Of a stretch of 64,000 bases of DNA, positions 23,413 to 34,326 are shown in pieces (positions within the stretch are counted from its first letter, which is position 1; each line of letters begins with the position of its first letter). The DNA is taken from contig NC_088916.1 of NCBI RefSeq assembly GCF_963576675.1, forward strand, positions 10,268,501-10,332,500. The letters run 5' to 3'. A program made the position numbers and the translations under genes. Below the pieces are notes generated by a model. The model was not told where the DNA came from and did not search any database. It saw only the letters and a program-made list of their open reading frames with translations. The DNA is from Euphorbia lathyris (Eukaryota; Streptophyta; Magnoliopsida; Malpighiales; Euphorbiaceae).

Positions 23413-25255
23413 CTCCTTGCAAAGGATGCGGAATTTAGTTTTTCCCCCGAATGTTTACTTGCATTTAATACGCTAAAGGAAAAACTAGTTAATGCACCTA
23501 TCATGGTGAAACCCGATTGGAACCTCCCCTTTGAACTCATGTATGATGCGAGTGATTTGGCTGTAGGCGCTTGTTTGGGCCAACGGGTGGATAAACTCTT
23601 TCGCCCTATCTATTATGCGAGCAAAATGCTCAATGAGGCCCAACAAAACTATTCCATCACGGAAAAGGAGAGGCTTGCCGTTGTTTTTGCTTTTGATAAA
23701 TTTAGGTCATATCTTGTGTTATCCAAAATTATCGTATACACTGACCACGCAGCTCTCAAGTACTTGATGACTAAGCAGGACGCCAAACCACGCTTGATAC
23801 GGTGGATCCTACTCCTACAAGAATTCGACATCGAGATCAAAGATAAAAAAGGAGTGGAGAATGTTGTGGCCGATCATCTCTCTCGCTTACAAGGCGAGCA
23901 AGGCGAATCTTCGGAAGCTGTTGAGATTAAGGAGACCTTTCCCGACGAAGCACTCTACGCGGTAACATCTTTACCTTGGTATGCCGATATGGCAAACTAC
24001 AAAGCCGGTAATATTCTTCCCCCGGACCTTACATATGAGCAGCGTAAGAAATTCTTTCACGATGCTAAGCATATTTTTGGGAAGAACCCTATCTGTTCAA
24101 ATCTTGTGCCGATAACATTATTCGTAGGTGTATACCGGAAGAAGAGGTTAATCATGTGTTACATATGTGTCACACCCAAGAGCCGGGGGGCCATTTCGGC
24201 CCTAGTCGGACTATGGCAAAAGTCTTACAATGTGGGTTTTATTGGCCTACTTTGTCCAAAGATTCCCAAGACTTCATCAAATCATGTGACGCTTGTCAAA
24301 TGAGCGGAAACATTTCCCGAAAACACGAAATGCTCCAACAAGGGATCTTAGTTTGCGAACTTTTTGACGTTTGGGGGATAGACTTCATAGGACCTTTCCC
24401 TAAGTCGCCTAACAACGCTTACATTCTTGTAGCAGTTGACTATGTCTCCAAATGGGTGGAGGCCGTTGCCTTACCTTCAAACGACTCTAAGGCGGTAGGG
24501 AAATTCATAAAGAAAAACATTTTCACTCGGTTCGGAACCCCTCAGACTATCATTAGCGACGGGGGTTCCCACTTTTGCAACCGACGATTCGATCAACTCT
24601 TGCTTAAATATGGGGTTGCACACCAAGTCTCTACACCCTACCACCCGCAAACTAGTGGGCAAGTTGAGGTTTCTAACCGAGAGTTAAAACGTATTTTAAA
24701 AAAACAGTTAACTCCTCTAGAAAAGACTGGAGCTTGAAGCTCGATGATGCTCTTTGGGCTTACTGCACGGCGTTTAAGACGCCTATCGGGATGTCCCCTT
24801 ATCGTCTAGTTTTTGGAAAGTCGTGCCATTTGCCTGTGGAATTAGAACATAAAGCCTATTGGGCCCTGAAATTTTTAAATTTTGACATGCAGGCTGCGGG
24901 AGAACACCGCCTCCTCCAACTCAATACTCTTGATGAACTCCGCTTAGGGTCATACGAAAATGCCAAACTCTACAAAGAATGTACCAAGCGGTGGCACGAC
25001 AAACACATCCAAGTTCGGGAGTTCAACAAGGGGGATCAAGTTCTCCTCTACAATTCTCGCCTCCGGTTATTTCCCGGAAAATTGAAAAGTCGGTGGTCGG
25101 GACCATACACCGTCATCAGTGTGCACCCCTCCGGAGCATGTGAAATCCAAGGTCCCGACAATGAAACCCTACGGGTCAATGGCCACCGTCTAAAGATATA
25201 CCGCGGCGGCGTTTTTCCACAACAAGGCGAAACCACACTCCTCGCACCACCGTAA
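23413..25255 (+). pseudogene. Gypsy-B RNase H and integrase
   Basis: RNase H spans about 23420-23890, with Met-Tyr-Asp-Ala-Ser-Asp, Glu-Lys-Glu-Arg-Leu-Ala and Tyr-Thr-Asp-His-Ala-Ala, ending Val-Ala-Asp-His-Leu-Ser-Arg. A frameshift near 24075 moves integrase to the 24156-24737 frame. That frame has the zinc finger (Cys-Asp-Ala-Cys, about 24287) and catalytic Asp in Trp-Gly-Ile-Asp-Phe-Ile-Gly-Pro. Asp in Ile-Ser-Asp-Gly-Gly-Ser-His-Phe and Glu in Ser-Gly-Gln-Val-Glu-Val complete the DDE triad. A second frameshift near 24705 leads to the C-terminal domain at 24734-25255. The catalytic triad is present but the frame is broken. Confidence 0.88.
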
Positions 25256-25410
25256 GCTTGCACATCGCAAAGGAAAGTCGAGCTACTCCGACTCTAAACG
25301 TAGCATTGGTTTGACTCTCTCAAACTCCTTGTATATATCTGTTCAATTTTTCCTTGTTTTCTTCGTTTCGCTCCCCAGCCACGGAAAGCCAAATCCCAAT
25401 TCGACACAAT

Positions 25411-25733
25411 ACGCGGGGCGTCTTCCTATGCACGCCCCGCGTCTTTGTGCCTCTGGTCCAAAATTCTACAAGGGACACCTTTTACGCAGGGCGTACCCCC
25501 TCTTACGCCCCGCGTATGAGTTCCTTTCCGTGGTTCCTGAGGTTCAGAAACTCAAACACGCGGGGCGTCCCCGATTGCGCCCCGCGTATTTGAGTCTCTG
25601 ACTCCAAATACAATAAAAACACCAACTTACGCGGGGCTCCCCCGCCATTAAGCCCCGCGTCTTTGAGTCTCTGACTCATAACGCATTAAAAATGCCGCCC
25701 TACGCGGGGCGCCCCCCTGGGCATGCCTCGCGT
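25411..25733 (+). repeat. 73-bp-period array of five GC-rich hairpins
   Basis: Five units start at 25411, 25484, 25558, 25629 and 25702. Each has a left arm related to ACGCGGGGCGT and a right arm related to ACGCCCCGCGT, with arm starts 21 bp apart (19 in unit 3). Each unit can therefore fold into an 11-bp GC-rich stem with a ~10-nt loop. The later units are linked by 'gagtctctgactc'. The left arm is the same motif as in the LTR array. The array lies between the integrase end and the 3' LTR, where Athila-type elements often carry an env-like region. Confidence 0.88.
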
Positions 25734-25739
25734 AGGGCC

Positions 25740-27198
25740 CCTGACCACTAAGGGTCTTCTTCTTTCCCTTCCTTAGCTTTATTTTTGTTTTTGTTTTAGT
25801 TTCTTTTTGCGATGCCCTTGGAATAGGCGTCATTTTAAATAACGCGTAGGGACGTGCAACCCCGCACTTAACGTTTGTTTTGCACTACCAAAAACAAAAA
25901 TAAAAATTTAATAACAACAAAATAATTAAACTAATTTATTGACTCTTTTAAATTTTCCCGACGCGTTATCCCTCCTTCGGAAATTAGTTAAAGTTCCGTT
26001 ATTTGTCATCAAAAATAAAAATGTCAGAACATAAAGGAATGATTCGATTAAGAAATTTTAGTCTTGATCTTAAAGTTAGGGAATTTGTGCAAAGCTTAGG
26101 TTAGTACTAAACTAAGGCATTGAGTCTTAACCCAAATGTTATCTCCATAATGAACTTTAAAAAGGCAATAAAAACGGGATAGTTGAGAATTTAGCGAAAA
26201 CTTGATAGTATACAATTTAAACCCGAATCTTTGTGAGGTATTTTTGAGCCTAAAAGAGTTCGTACGAGAACTCTAATTCTTTCACAATTTTTCGAGAGCT
26301 TTGACTTCACCCGACTCATAGAATTTGCATCCAATACCGGGTTAAGTACACTTATTGTGGTAAAAAGGCAATAGATGATAAACCGAACCCACTTAGGCTA
26401 ATTTTTCTTAATTTATTTTTCTCGTTTTCATTGAACATTAGGAAACCCCCTCGAGCCTATTAACCAATTTTTTTGTTAATACCCTCTTAACATTTAACCC
26501 TTTTTTCCTCTTGTTCAATTACCGACATAATCAAGTTGCACCCGAATTACCCGAAATAAATCACGGCCTTAGCAAATGAGCACAATTAGTTCTCAAAATA
26601 TTGTTTTTGTTCCTCTATCAAAATGAAGGATACAATAAAAATAAAAAGGCATTCTCAAGCTCCACCCGAGCAATTTTGAAGTATATCTTGTAAATTTCGC
26701 CAAGGCCGAAATAAGCAATGATACGGTGCAATCACAAAATGGTATTTTTGAACTCGAGTTTCTTTAAAATAACCACTAAAGAAGCCACCCACATTACAAC
26801 CCCCCTCTGGGTTCATTTTTAATATTGCCTAACCATATTTTAGGAGGAAAAACCCGGATAAAAATGCAAATTCAACATGATCTCGAGTAAGTGCAAAGAA
26901 GAGTGCTAAAACACCGACCCACCTAAAATTGAGCGTAAGAGCGAAATCCCTCGGTGAGGTACTATCGGGTTCTCAAAAGATAATCAACCCCCGTTAATAT
27001 TACCTATTAAATCTTGATCATGGAGGTTTCAAACAAGTTTTTGTACTCAATTGTTTGCGTAGGTACTTACCGAAACCTCTGCACAAAACCATAACTTTGA
27101 AATCACGCACTTGGCAAAACCAACCTTCGGTTTGTTTCTTAATTTTCTCAATCCCTTATCTTTCGATCTCTTTTACTTGAGGACAAGTAAAACTTTAA
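25740..27198 (+). other. non-coding 3' internal region of Gypsy-B
   Basis: No frame of note is present and no env-like protein is seen. It ends with 'cttgaggacaagtaaaac', the conserved run-up to the polypurine tract in Athila-like elements. Confidence 0.65.
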
Positions 27199-27212
27199 AG
27201 TCCGAGGAGGTT
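27199..27212 (+). other. polypurine tract of Gypsy-B
   Basis: A purine-rich stretch (agtccgaggaggtt) immediately precedes the 3' LTR. It is the expected plus-strand primer. Confidence 0.6.
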
Positions 27213-29036
27213 TGATAGGGGTATTTTACCCCTATCTTTTAGCGTGATTTACGGGTTGATTTTGGATAAAATAAATAAGTTTAATTACAAAAATAAAGTG
27301 TTTTGATAAAATAAAGAAATAAAAATAAATCTCGTACTTTCAGTTAATTTTCCTCGTTTTTGATTAGTTTAGGAAATAAAAACGTCAAGCTAACTCGGCT
27401 CTCAAGTTTTGTATTTCAAGTACGAGAAAGGAGCAAAAATCCACTCCATACGTGGGGCGTATAATCCTCTACGCGGGGCGTGAAACATGGTGTCAATAAT
27501 GATTGCCTTATCCGCAGAAGCCATATGGAACTGACTCAGCATATGCGGGGCGTATGCCACTCTACGCGGGGCGTATGACACATGTCGGTAATAATTGGCC
27601 TAATCCTAAAAGTCAGACTGCATTGTCTCCCAGAGTCAACTCTCCATACGCGGGGCGTATCACCATATACGCGGGGCGTAAAAGGCAGTTCTTCAACATA
27701 AAAAGATCAGAGACTCTTTTACGCGGGGCGTACTTCAGCTACGCACGGCGTAAAAGCACCAATTCAAGCAATAAAACTTCAGAGACTCAAACACGCGGGG
27801 CGTACAATCCTTTACGCAGGGCGTGCTTGAGACAACAAGACAACGAATTGGGCCACATGCAGGAGATTTCTGACGGAATTGGCATTTACGCGGGGCATAG
27901 ACCAATTTACGCGGAGCGTATCATGGGATTTCTGCACCAAATAATGTTGCTCCATACTTATGCTTTGTGAAATTACAAACTTTCCCTTGCTTGATGTCTA
28001 TAAATAAGAAGCTCTTGAACTTCATTTGACACCAAGAAATAATTTACACACTAGAGAGCAAACTATACTTGTTTTGTTACTTGTTGTAGTATAGATTCAG
28101 TTTTTGTAGCTAAACTCTCCACCTCGAGAACTTGTTCGGTTGTTCCGGCATTCCATCGAAGTTCCGCTCCACCATTCGTCACCAAGCTCGAGAGTTCCAC
28201 CTCCACGACCTAGGAGACGGCTTTGAGTCCGGTTAGCTAGTTTCAAGGGCGGATTCTCCCCTTTTACGTGCTAATTAGCTTGTACTCTTCCTATGTACTA
28301 GGCTTGGTTGTATCCTATTTATATACATTTCATATTTATAATTTCACGATTTATAATCTCAATTTCCCTTTACGTGTTAGTATTTGCTACTTGTTTTGAT
28401 ATTGATAATTGACTTTTATGTAGGAGAACGCGATTTCCGACGCCATTCGGGTTATCTTTAGGGAGTTATATAGGTGTTGCCCTACCGGAAGTGACAAACC
28501 GGAAACCGTAGGAATTGACAAGCCACGGAACTTACGGGCCCTAGTTTCTAATACCCCCGCATTAGACACGCCTTGACTAGGAATTACGTAGTCTAAGTGC
28601 TTCACGGGTCGGTCCTACTATACTCAGTCGTCTTTGCAAGAGTAAATTATTATCCGTATACATTTAGAGTCATTAATTATCGTGGTTATAACTTATCAAT
28701 ATTCATCCCACTTCATAGGGTTTTAGCCACACAAATCTGAGTCGCCAATAGTTAGGATAGTGTGTAGTTGTATCTTGCTTCACCCCAAAGTAATCGCCGC
28801 TTAGATAACATACGAAACCGAGTCGTCTAATACTTGTAATTATAAATCTCGTGGATTCGATACCCGGTCTTAACTGGATTATTACTTGATACGACGGGGT
28901 ACACTTGCCCCTAAGTAGCCGTAGCATCTAGTAGAGTAAGAACATTTAAAAGAACACATCCACAGATAATAGCACATTCACCGCAATACATATTTAATCG
29001 TCATTAGAAAACTCTACCTAGGCGCGCACGCTATCA
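27213..29036 (+). repeat. Gypsy-B 3' LTR (1824 bp)
   Basis: It is near-identical to 17862-19663 except for scattered, mostly transition differences and an extra 21-bp motif unit near 27660. The dyad array lies at about 27449-27920. The target duplication gtatg follows at 29037. Confidence 0.95.
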
Positions 29037-29041
29037 GTATG

Positions 29042-29837
29042 TGGTAGTAGCTGTGGATCACTTTACGAAGTGGGTAGAGGCCGATGCTGTCTCATCTATA
29101 GGTGCAGAACGGATGGTTGAGTTTGTCAGAGACAACATAGTTGGAAGATTTGGAGTTCCCCACACAATTATTACTGACAACGGGACGCAGTTCAATTGTG
29201 GAGAGTTCAGAACATTCTGCGAAAGTCAAGGCATTCAAAACAGGTTCGCCTCCGTTTACTACCCCCAATCCAACGGGATGACCGAGGTAACAAATCGAAC
29301 GATTGTCAAGGGCATAAAAAAGAGACTGGGGAGCATAATAAAAAATGAGCGGATCACCTCATGAATGTCCTATGGGCATACAGAACCACTCCTCGAACCG
29401 CAACCGGCGAATCACCATTCGCCCTCACCTATGGTGTTGAAGCTGTGATCCCCATCGAGATCCAGATTCTTAATGATAGAGTCTTGTTTTACTGCAAAGA
29501 CAGGAATGACCAAAGGTTAAAAGAAAGCCTTGACCAATTAGAAGCAAGAAGAGAGAAGGCGTATGTGCGAATGGCCGCCTATAAACAGAGGATTGCAGCC
29601 TATCACAACAAACACGCCAAACTCGTGGACTTAAACCCCGGAGATCTTGTACTCCAAAAGGCGGACAAAATTCAGTCTTTGGAAGGCAAAGGAAAGTTGG
29701 GGGTCACCTGGACGGGGCCATATAAAATTGTCACCAAAATCGGACCTGCCACTTTCAAGATCCAAGATATGGGGGGAAATACATTGCCACGGACGTGGAA
29801 TATTCAGAACCTCCGCAAATATTTTGCCAGAAAGTAA
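29042..29837 (+). pseudogene. Gypsy-A integrase C-terminal part
   Basis: This resumes the frame broken at 17861. Asp-His-Phe-Thr-Lys-Trp-Val-Glu lies at about 29056. The second catalytic Asp is in Ile-Thr-Asp-Asn-Gly-Thr-Gln-Phe (about 29173), and the Glu is in Ser-Asn-Gly-Met-Thr-Glu-Val (about 29269). A one-base frameshift near 29347 moves to the 29361-29837 frame, with Trp-Ala-Tyr-Arg-Thr-Thr and a C-terminal Trp-Thr-Gly-Pro-Tyr-Lys segment. Confidence 0.88.
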
Positions 29838-30548
29838 AATGTAACCAAGGTCTTGAGTACTCTTTTTCCTTTAGTAAGTTCTTATCCCATATGGTTTTTC
29901 TTAATGAAGAGATATTTTCATCTTGCAAATTCTTTCTTTGAAGAGATACATTGCTCACGCATAAGACCAATTCGTTGTAATAAGGCGAATTGCCATTTAA
30001 TGAAGAGATATTTTCATCTTGCAAATTCTTTCTTTGAGTAATTTCCTTGCAGTAATATAAATATTCTGGATTCAAAAAAGGGGGAGGCAACAAATGCATT
30101 CCCACAGTAGAATAATGCTATCATAGGCATAACTACCTTCTCCTCAAAGATAGGAGAACAGTCTCAGCGGCAGATCAATTTACCTCAAAGATAGGAAATA
30201 ATTGATCACCGTCAGAGATAGAGTTAAAACATTTCTCAGACGTGAGATCTTCACACTCTCGAATACTCTTTCCAAAGAAGAGTCGTAAGTACTAATGGCG
30301 GATCAATTCACCTCAAAGATAGGAAGCAAATTGATCGCCTAAGGCAGCTTAACTTCCTCTAAAGGAATAAAAGCTTCAAAGCCTTCAAAGAGGCTCACAT
30401 TCCAGGGTATGGCTGGCCACCTACCTCAGACCAACAGAATAACTCCTAAAACCTATAACTTTAGTTGCTGAAAGATATAAAGCATAAAGTAAAGGAAATG
30501 GTTGCAAAAAGGATTAAAATAAGTTGTACTCAAGTTACATTTACAAAA
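29838..30548 (+). other. non-coding Gypsy-A 3' region
   Basis: No gene is seen. Besides the 40-bp duplication (29902-30037), short words such as 'cctcaaagataggaa' recur between 30130 and 30340, suggesting internal tandem duplications in the retroelement UTR. Confidence 0.6.
29902..30037 (+). repeat. 40-bp direct repeat
   Basis: The same 40-bp sequence (beginning taatgaagagatattttcat) occurs at 29902-29941 and 29998-30037, 96 bp apart. Confidence 0.92.
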
Positions 30549-32770
30549 CTAAACATTTATAGGAGCATCCTCCTCAACATCTTTCTCAACAGATGCGCCC
30601 TCCAGAGGAGCCTCCTTCTCTACAGTAATGGTTCCCTCCTGAGGAACCGTACAATCAACTATTTCATTATTCTTATCACCCACCCCCTTGGATGTTTCGC
30701 CGAGGTCCTCTGATTCGAGATTGACAAGGGGTTTTCTCTCTTCGGCGGATCCGCTCATCACCTTGTGAATATGATCGCGGATGAAGTCCTTAACGTTCGG
30801 GATCTTGCGATACTTAAGGCAATCCTCAACCTCGGGGACCATGTACTCAGGGTCCACAAAATCAATCTCAGGGTAGGCAAGTTTAACGTACGCCATGATC
30901 CATTCGCCATAATAGTAAGCACGTTCCCCTGCCAGGATCTCCGTGTTTGACAAGGCAGCCTCATGGTCCTTAGTATCCTCCTCCATGTTCTCCTTCAGGC
31001 TGCGGATCTCAGCATCCTTACTCTCATTAAGAGCAATAGCAGAGGCAGCGTTCGCATTGGCAACGACGACCTCTTTCTCTAACCTTTTTTATGGTCGCCT
31101 TATCCGCCACCCCTTGGAGTAGATCCGCCTCCATAGCACGCATGTGCATGTAAGCCTATCAAAACAAAGGATGGTGTAAGGAACGAAAATCTCCTCAAGG
31201 AAGATCACTCTTTCATCCAAAAATATAATATAAAGAGAAAACTCACCAGCAGGAGATCCCTTTTACCCATCTTGGCATGGGCCGACCCAGAGAACTTGTC
31301 CTGGTTCACTTGTACTTCTCCAAGCTGACCGAGAGCCTCATCAAGATCGTTGATAACGGACTCATTCCTAACAGACCCCTTATCACCATACTTGGCGAGC
31401 CAATACCCTCCTAAGTCAGGCTTCACCACCTACACAAGAATTAAAAGGCCAAAATTAAGATTCATGGTAGGAAAAGAAAAGACGGTGAGGCAAACATACC
31501 TGCTCTAGTTCCGTTATTGGCTTCTCAGCTCTCATGGCATCCGCCATTAACTTTCTTCCACCAAAAGCGACGGATCTCTTCTTCTTCTTCTGTAGGGGAG
31601 GATCCGCGGCGCCATCAGCAGGACGTTTCCCAACACTCTTTTGGGGATCCGCCACCTACGTACCCTTTTGGGCCTCCAGCTCCAGCTCCTTTTGTTTTTT
31701 ACGCATCTCTACAAGGGCGCGACTGGCCTCAGACAAACCCCTGACAAGGGAACAATGAAATAATCAAAGTTCAAGGAAGAAACAAGGTTACCTTCATCTA
31801 ATTGTGTAAACTTCACGTAAGTAATCCTGTCCCCATCGCGGCGGATCAGTGGAATGTCATTCATCATGAATTCCAAAGCGTCGGCGTACGTCCAAGCATC
31901 TGCCTTGATGCTTTTCATGAGATCCGCCACTTTCTCATCACTGTCCGTCAGTATACGCAAATATCCAGCCATGTGCAGAGGTTTGGCATTCCAAACCGAC
32001 AGAAATCCCAGGGGTTCGTCCTTTTTCATATTAACAAAGAAAAATCTTTCGTCCAAGAGATGGACGTTCGACATCTTACCGCAAAAGGGCGAATAAGTTT
32101 TGAATTTGGCGAAAGTATAAAAAGACTCAGACTTTCGCTTTGTGGGTTTATGAAGAGACCGGTAGACTCGGGGATTACAGACTACCCCCAGGTTCGAAGC
32201 TAAATAACAGTCTAGGGCCATATCTAACCAGCCATTTGGATGCAGCTGGCAGACAGTAATCCCAAAGTAATCCAAGATATCCGCCATCATTTTAGGAAGA
32301 GGAAGATGGAATCCCCTCTCCATATGACAGCTATAAACAGACAGGTACCCTATGGGCGGACAGGCGGGTCGCTGATGAGCAACCACCAACTCAATCTCAT
32401 AATCCTTGATCCAAGGGAAACGATCCGCCAGATTAGCTAGATCCGAAGCGCTCATACGGGACGAAGTAGACTCCGCCCTAGGCAACTTTTTTCTAAATGG
32501 AGTCGAGGGAGAAGCCTCCATTCCGGAAAGTCTCCTAGAATCTGTTGTCGGAACAATATGGGTCATGACGGTGGGAAAATTCCGAGTTCTAACTAAACGA
32601 ATTTGACGATTTCTACTCTCCCTCGCCGAGTCGCACAACTCGGTTAAATCACAACTAGGTCTACTTTCAGAAGAATTAGAACTCTCAGAAGAAGTGGTCC
32701 AACTAATTATAGTTTCGGAGGAAGTGGTAAGATTAAAGAGTTCGATGGTGGACTCAGAGGAAGAACTCAT
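30549..32770 (-). pseudogene. spliced antisense gene of Gypsy-A (Transposase_28-like)
   Basis: On the strand opposite to gag-pol, a frame opens at the Met at 32770 with a Ser/Thr-rich leader. From about 32450 it carries a domain with Leu-Pro-Leu-Pro-Lys-Met-Met and Leu-His-Pro-Asn-Gly-Trp, resembling the 'putative gypsy type transposon' family PF04195. The chain can be followed through a coiled-coil-like Lys/Glu segment (about 31735-31680) and a basic Lys-Lys-Lys-Lys-Lys-Arg stretch. Two clean phase-0 GT-AG introns follow: 31430-31499 (70 bp) and 31156-31246 (91 bp). The chain ends at a TAG near 30549. A third, 51-nt GT-AG candidate (31741-31791) does not restore the frame. A frameshift lies near 31090 and a TAG near 31667. 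Antisense ORFs of this kind are known in Tat-group elements; their role is unknown. Confidence 0.68.
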
Positions 32771-33060
32771 AAAAACCCATAAAACAAGACGAGAAAGCTC
32801 ACTTACATGAGAGTTGGAAGCTTCGAAGATTCTTGACGTCGGAAAAAGCTCTGGAAAAACTCGAAGCAAAATGAGGGAGGAAGACACAAATGAATCGGAG
32901 AGAAGAGAGAGGAGTTGAAGAAGATATCACATCACACCTCGAGCAGTGCGCCAGGGACACCTGTCGCTCTATGAATGGCCTGGAACAGAGTGACCATAAA
33001 TGTGATTCATCATGACGGCGTGCAAGGAAGCGCAAAAGCCCTAAAGGACTTTAACAGAAA

Positions 33061-33074
33061 TTTGGGGGGGCTTC
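33061..33074 (+). other. polypurine tract region of Gypsy-A
   Basis: A G-run (tttgggggggctt) lies immediately before the 3' LTR stump. Confidence 0.55.
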
Positions 33075-33195
33075 TAATAACATCGAGATATTCTCCATGG
33101 GATCAAAGAGGATATTTACCAAAACGACAGTGTATTGGGAGCGCCTGGGAAGCGATGGCGTATCAAGCAAGTCATCCGAGTGGCGGATCACCTAC
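33075..33195 (+). repeat. Gypsy-A 3' LTR stump (121 bp)
   Basis: It matches the first ~120 bp of the 5' LTR with a few differences, including TA for the terminal TG. It stops at 'ggatcaccta', where the sequence changes to a copia gag fragment in the opposite orientation. Confidence 0.85.
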
Positions 33196-33663
33196 AGGCT
33201 TTAGCTTTTGACTTCCTTGTCTTTCTCTCATTATGATTCTTTATCTGTGCCATTGTTGGATTTAGTGGAAGCGGAGCAACTTCATAATCTTCTTCTACAG
33301 CCTCCCAAAGATCCAATGCTTCAAGATAAACCTTCATTTTAATAGCCCAAGCTTGATAATTCTGGCCATCAAAAACTGGTGCAGCAACATGATTAAAAGA
33401 TACTGCATCTGCTTCCATTCTCACAGATCCCTCAAGATAATATGCTCTGATACCAATTTGTAGTAATTAATATTTAAGAGTTTGGAACCAACATAAATTT
33501 CTATTGAACTTCAGGAAATTTATACATCAATACAGACATCAGTTACAACTGACTTCCATAACTTCTCCTAAACATATGCAATAACTAAATAACTTCTCCT
33601 GAATTCAAAATGATTAAATAAAACATTATCTCATAATAAATTAACTAAGGCACATTTCCAACA
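33188..33663 (-). mobile_element. Copia-3: 5' LTR and start of gag
   Basis: On the minus strand, a 205-bp LTR runs from 33663 (TGTTGGAAATG) to about 33459 (CTACA), followed by PBS TGGTATCAGAGC at 33455-33444. A gag start at 33424 follows, with Phe-Asp-Gly-Gln-Asn-Tyr-x-Ala-Trp-Ala-Ile-Lys-Met, the N-terminus of UBN2/DUF4219-type copia gag. The gag is lost after about 75 codons at the junction with the Gypsy-A LTR. No other part of this element is in the window. Confidence 0.82.
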
Positions 33664-34326
33664 CTTCTAAGTGGTAGTATTTATATTTAGTTAAAAATCA
33701 TGAGTGTGTTTTATTGATATTCTAAGGATTTTTTATCTTAATTATAGTAATTTATTAATTTGCACCTTGATAATTAATCTCTAACACTTGAAAGACCCAC
33801 CCTCAAAACCACTAACTGCACATTGGATTCAAACTTTTACAACTGCTAAGCAGCGCCAGTTCCTCTAAGTGGCAGTATTTATATTTAGTTAAAAATCACT
33901 TGTGTTTTATTAATATTCTAAGGACTTTTTATCTTAAGGGTAAATTTAAAAAAAAAACTCATGTCGTTTCATTTTTTTGCAGAAAAATGACTGTATTTTT
34001 TTCTGTTACACTATTTACGGATTTGGTGAAAATGTCGTTTATTTGCTGATGTGCCTGAAGGGCAAATATGAGTTTTTAAAAAATTGGAGTAAATTTAAAA
34101 AAACACTGGTTCACTTTTTTTTTTGCAGAAAAATGATTGTGGTTTTATTTCTTTTCAAATACAGTATTGTGATTTATTCCATTACACTATTTACCGATTG
34201 GGTGAAGATGTCGTTTTGCTCATTTGGCTGAAGTGCAAATATGGGTTTTTTAAAAAATTGACTATAAAAGGTTTTGAACAACCATTTGAGATTTGCGCTC
34301 ATGTGAGATTTTATAGTCAATATTGT
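33664..34326. repeat. block C: third copy of the block A/B 3' region
   Basis: This is almost the same sequence as 46740-47350, including two tandem ~165-bp units with 'tttgcagaaaaatgac' and 'tttacggatt'. It starts exactly at the Copia-3 LTR edge and ends at the CACTA-like terminus at 34327. It matches block B much better than block A does, which suggests a more recent copying of block B sequence. Confidence 0.78.

Larger units (their letters stand above)
17862..29036 (+). mobile_element. Gypsy-B: Athila-like Ty3/gypsy element inserted in Gypsy-A integrase
   Basis: It is a complete 11.2-kb element: 5' LTR 17862-19663, PBS 19670-19687, gag to integrase 19818-25255, a hairpin array 25411-25733, a long non-coding stretch, PPT and 3' LTR 27213-29036. 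Termini are TGATAGGGG...CGCTATCA and the target duplication is gtatg. The gag and integrase signatures, the primer site and the long LTRs fit the Athila lineage. No env-like frame is present. By eye the LTRs differ by roughly 35 substitutions (about 2%) plus one 21-bp indel. Six in-frame stops and at least three frameshifts disable it. Confidence 0.92.
12649..33195 (+). mobile_element. Gypsy-A: Tat-like Ty3/gypsy retrotransposon, split and 3'-truncated
   Basis: The order is 5' LTR, primer site, gag-protease, reverse transcriptase, RNase H, integrase, a long 3' region with an antisense gene, polypurine tract and a stump of the 3' LTR. That order, the RT-RH-IN arrangement and the antisense ORF point to the Tat (Retand-like) group of Ty3/gypsy elements. 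Gypsy-B occupies 17862-29036 inside the integrase gene and duplicated gtatg (17857-17861 and 29037-29041). Without it the element is about 9.4 kb. The 3' LTR keeps only 121 bp before breaking into an unrelated copia fragment, so the right target flank is lost. Several stop codons and frameshifts make it non-autonomous. Confidence 0.87.

Noticed and set aside
25411..25733. CRISPR-like regular array
   Set aside because: The repeats are themselves inverted pairs with related, not unique, spacers, inside a plant retrotransposon. No cas genes are present and the genome is eukaryotic.
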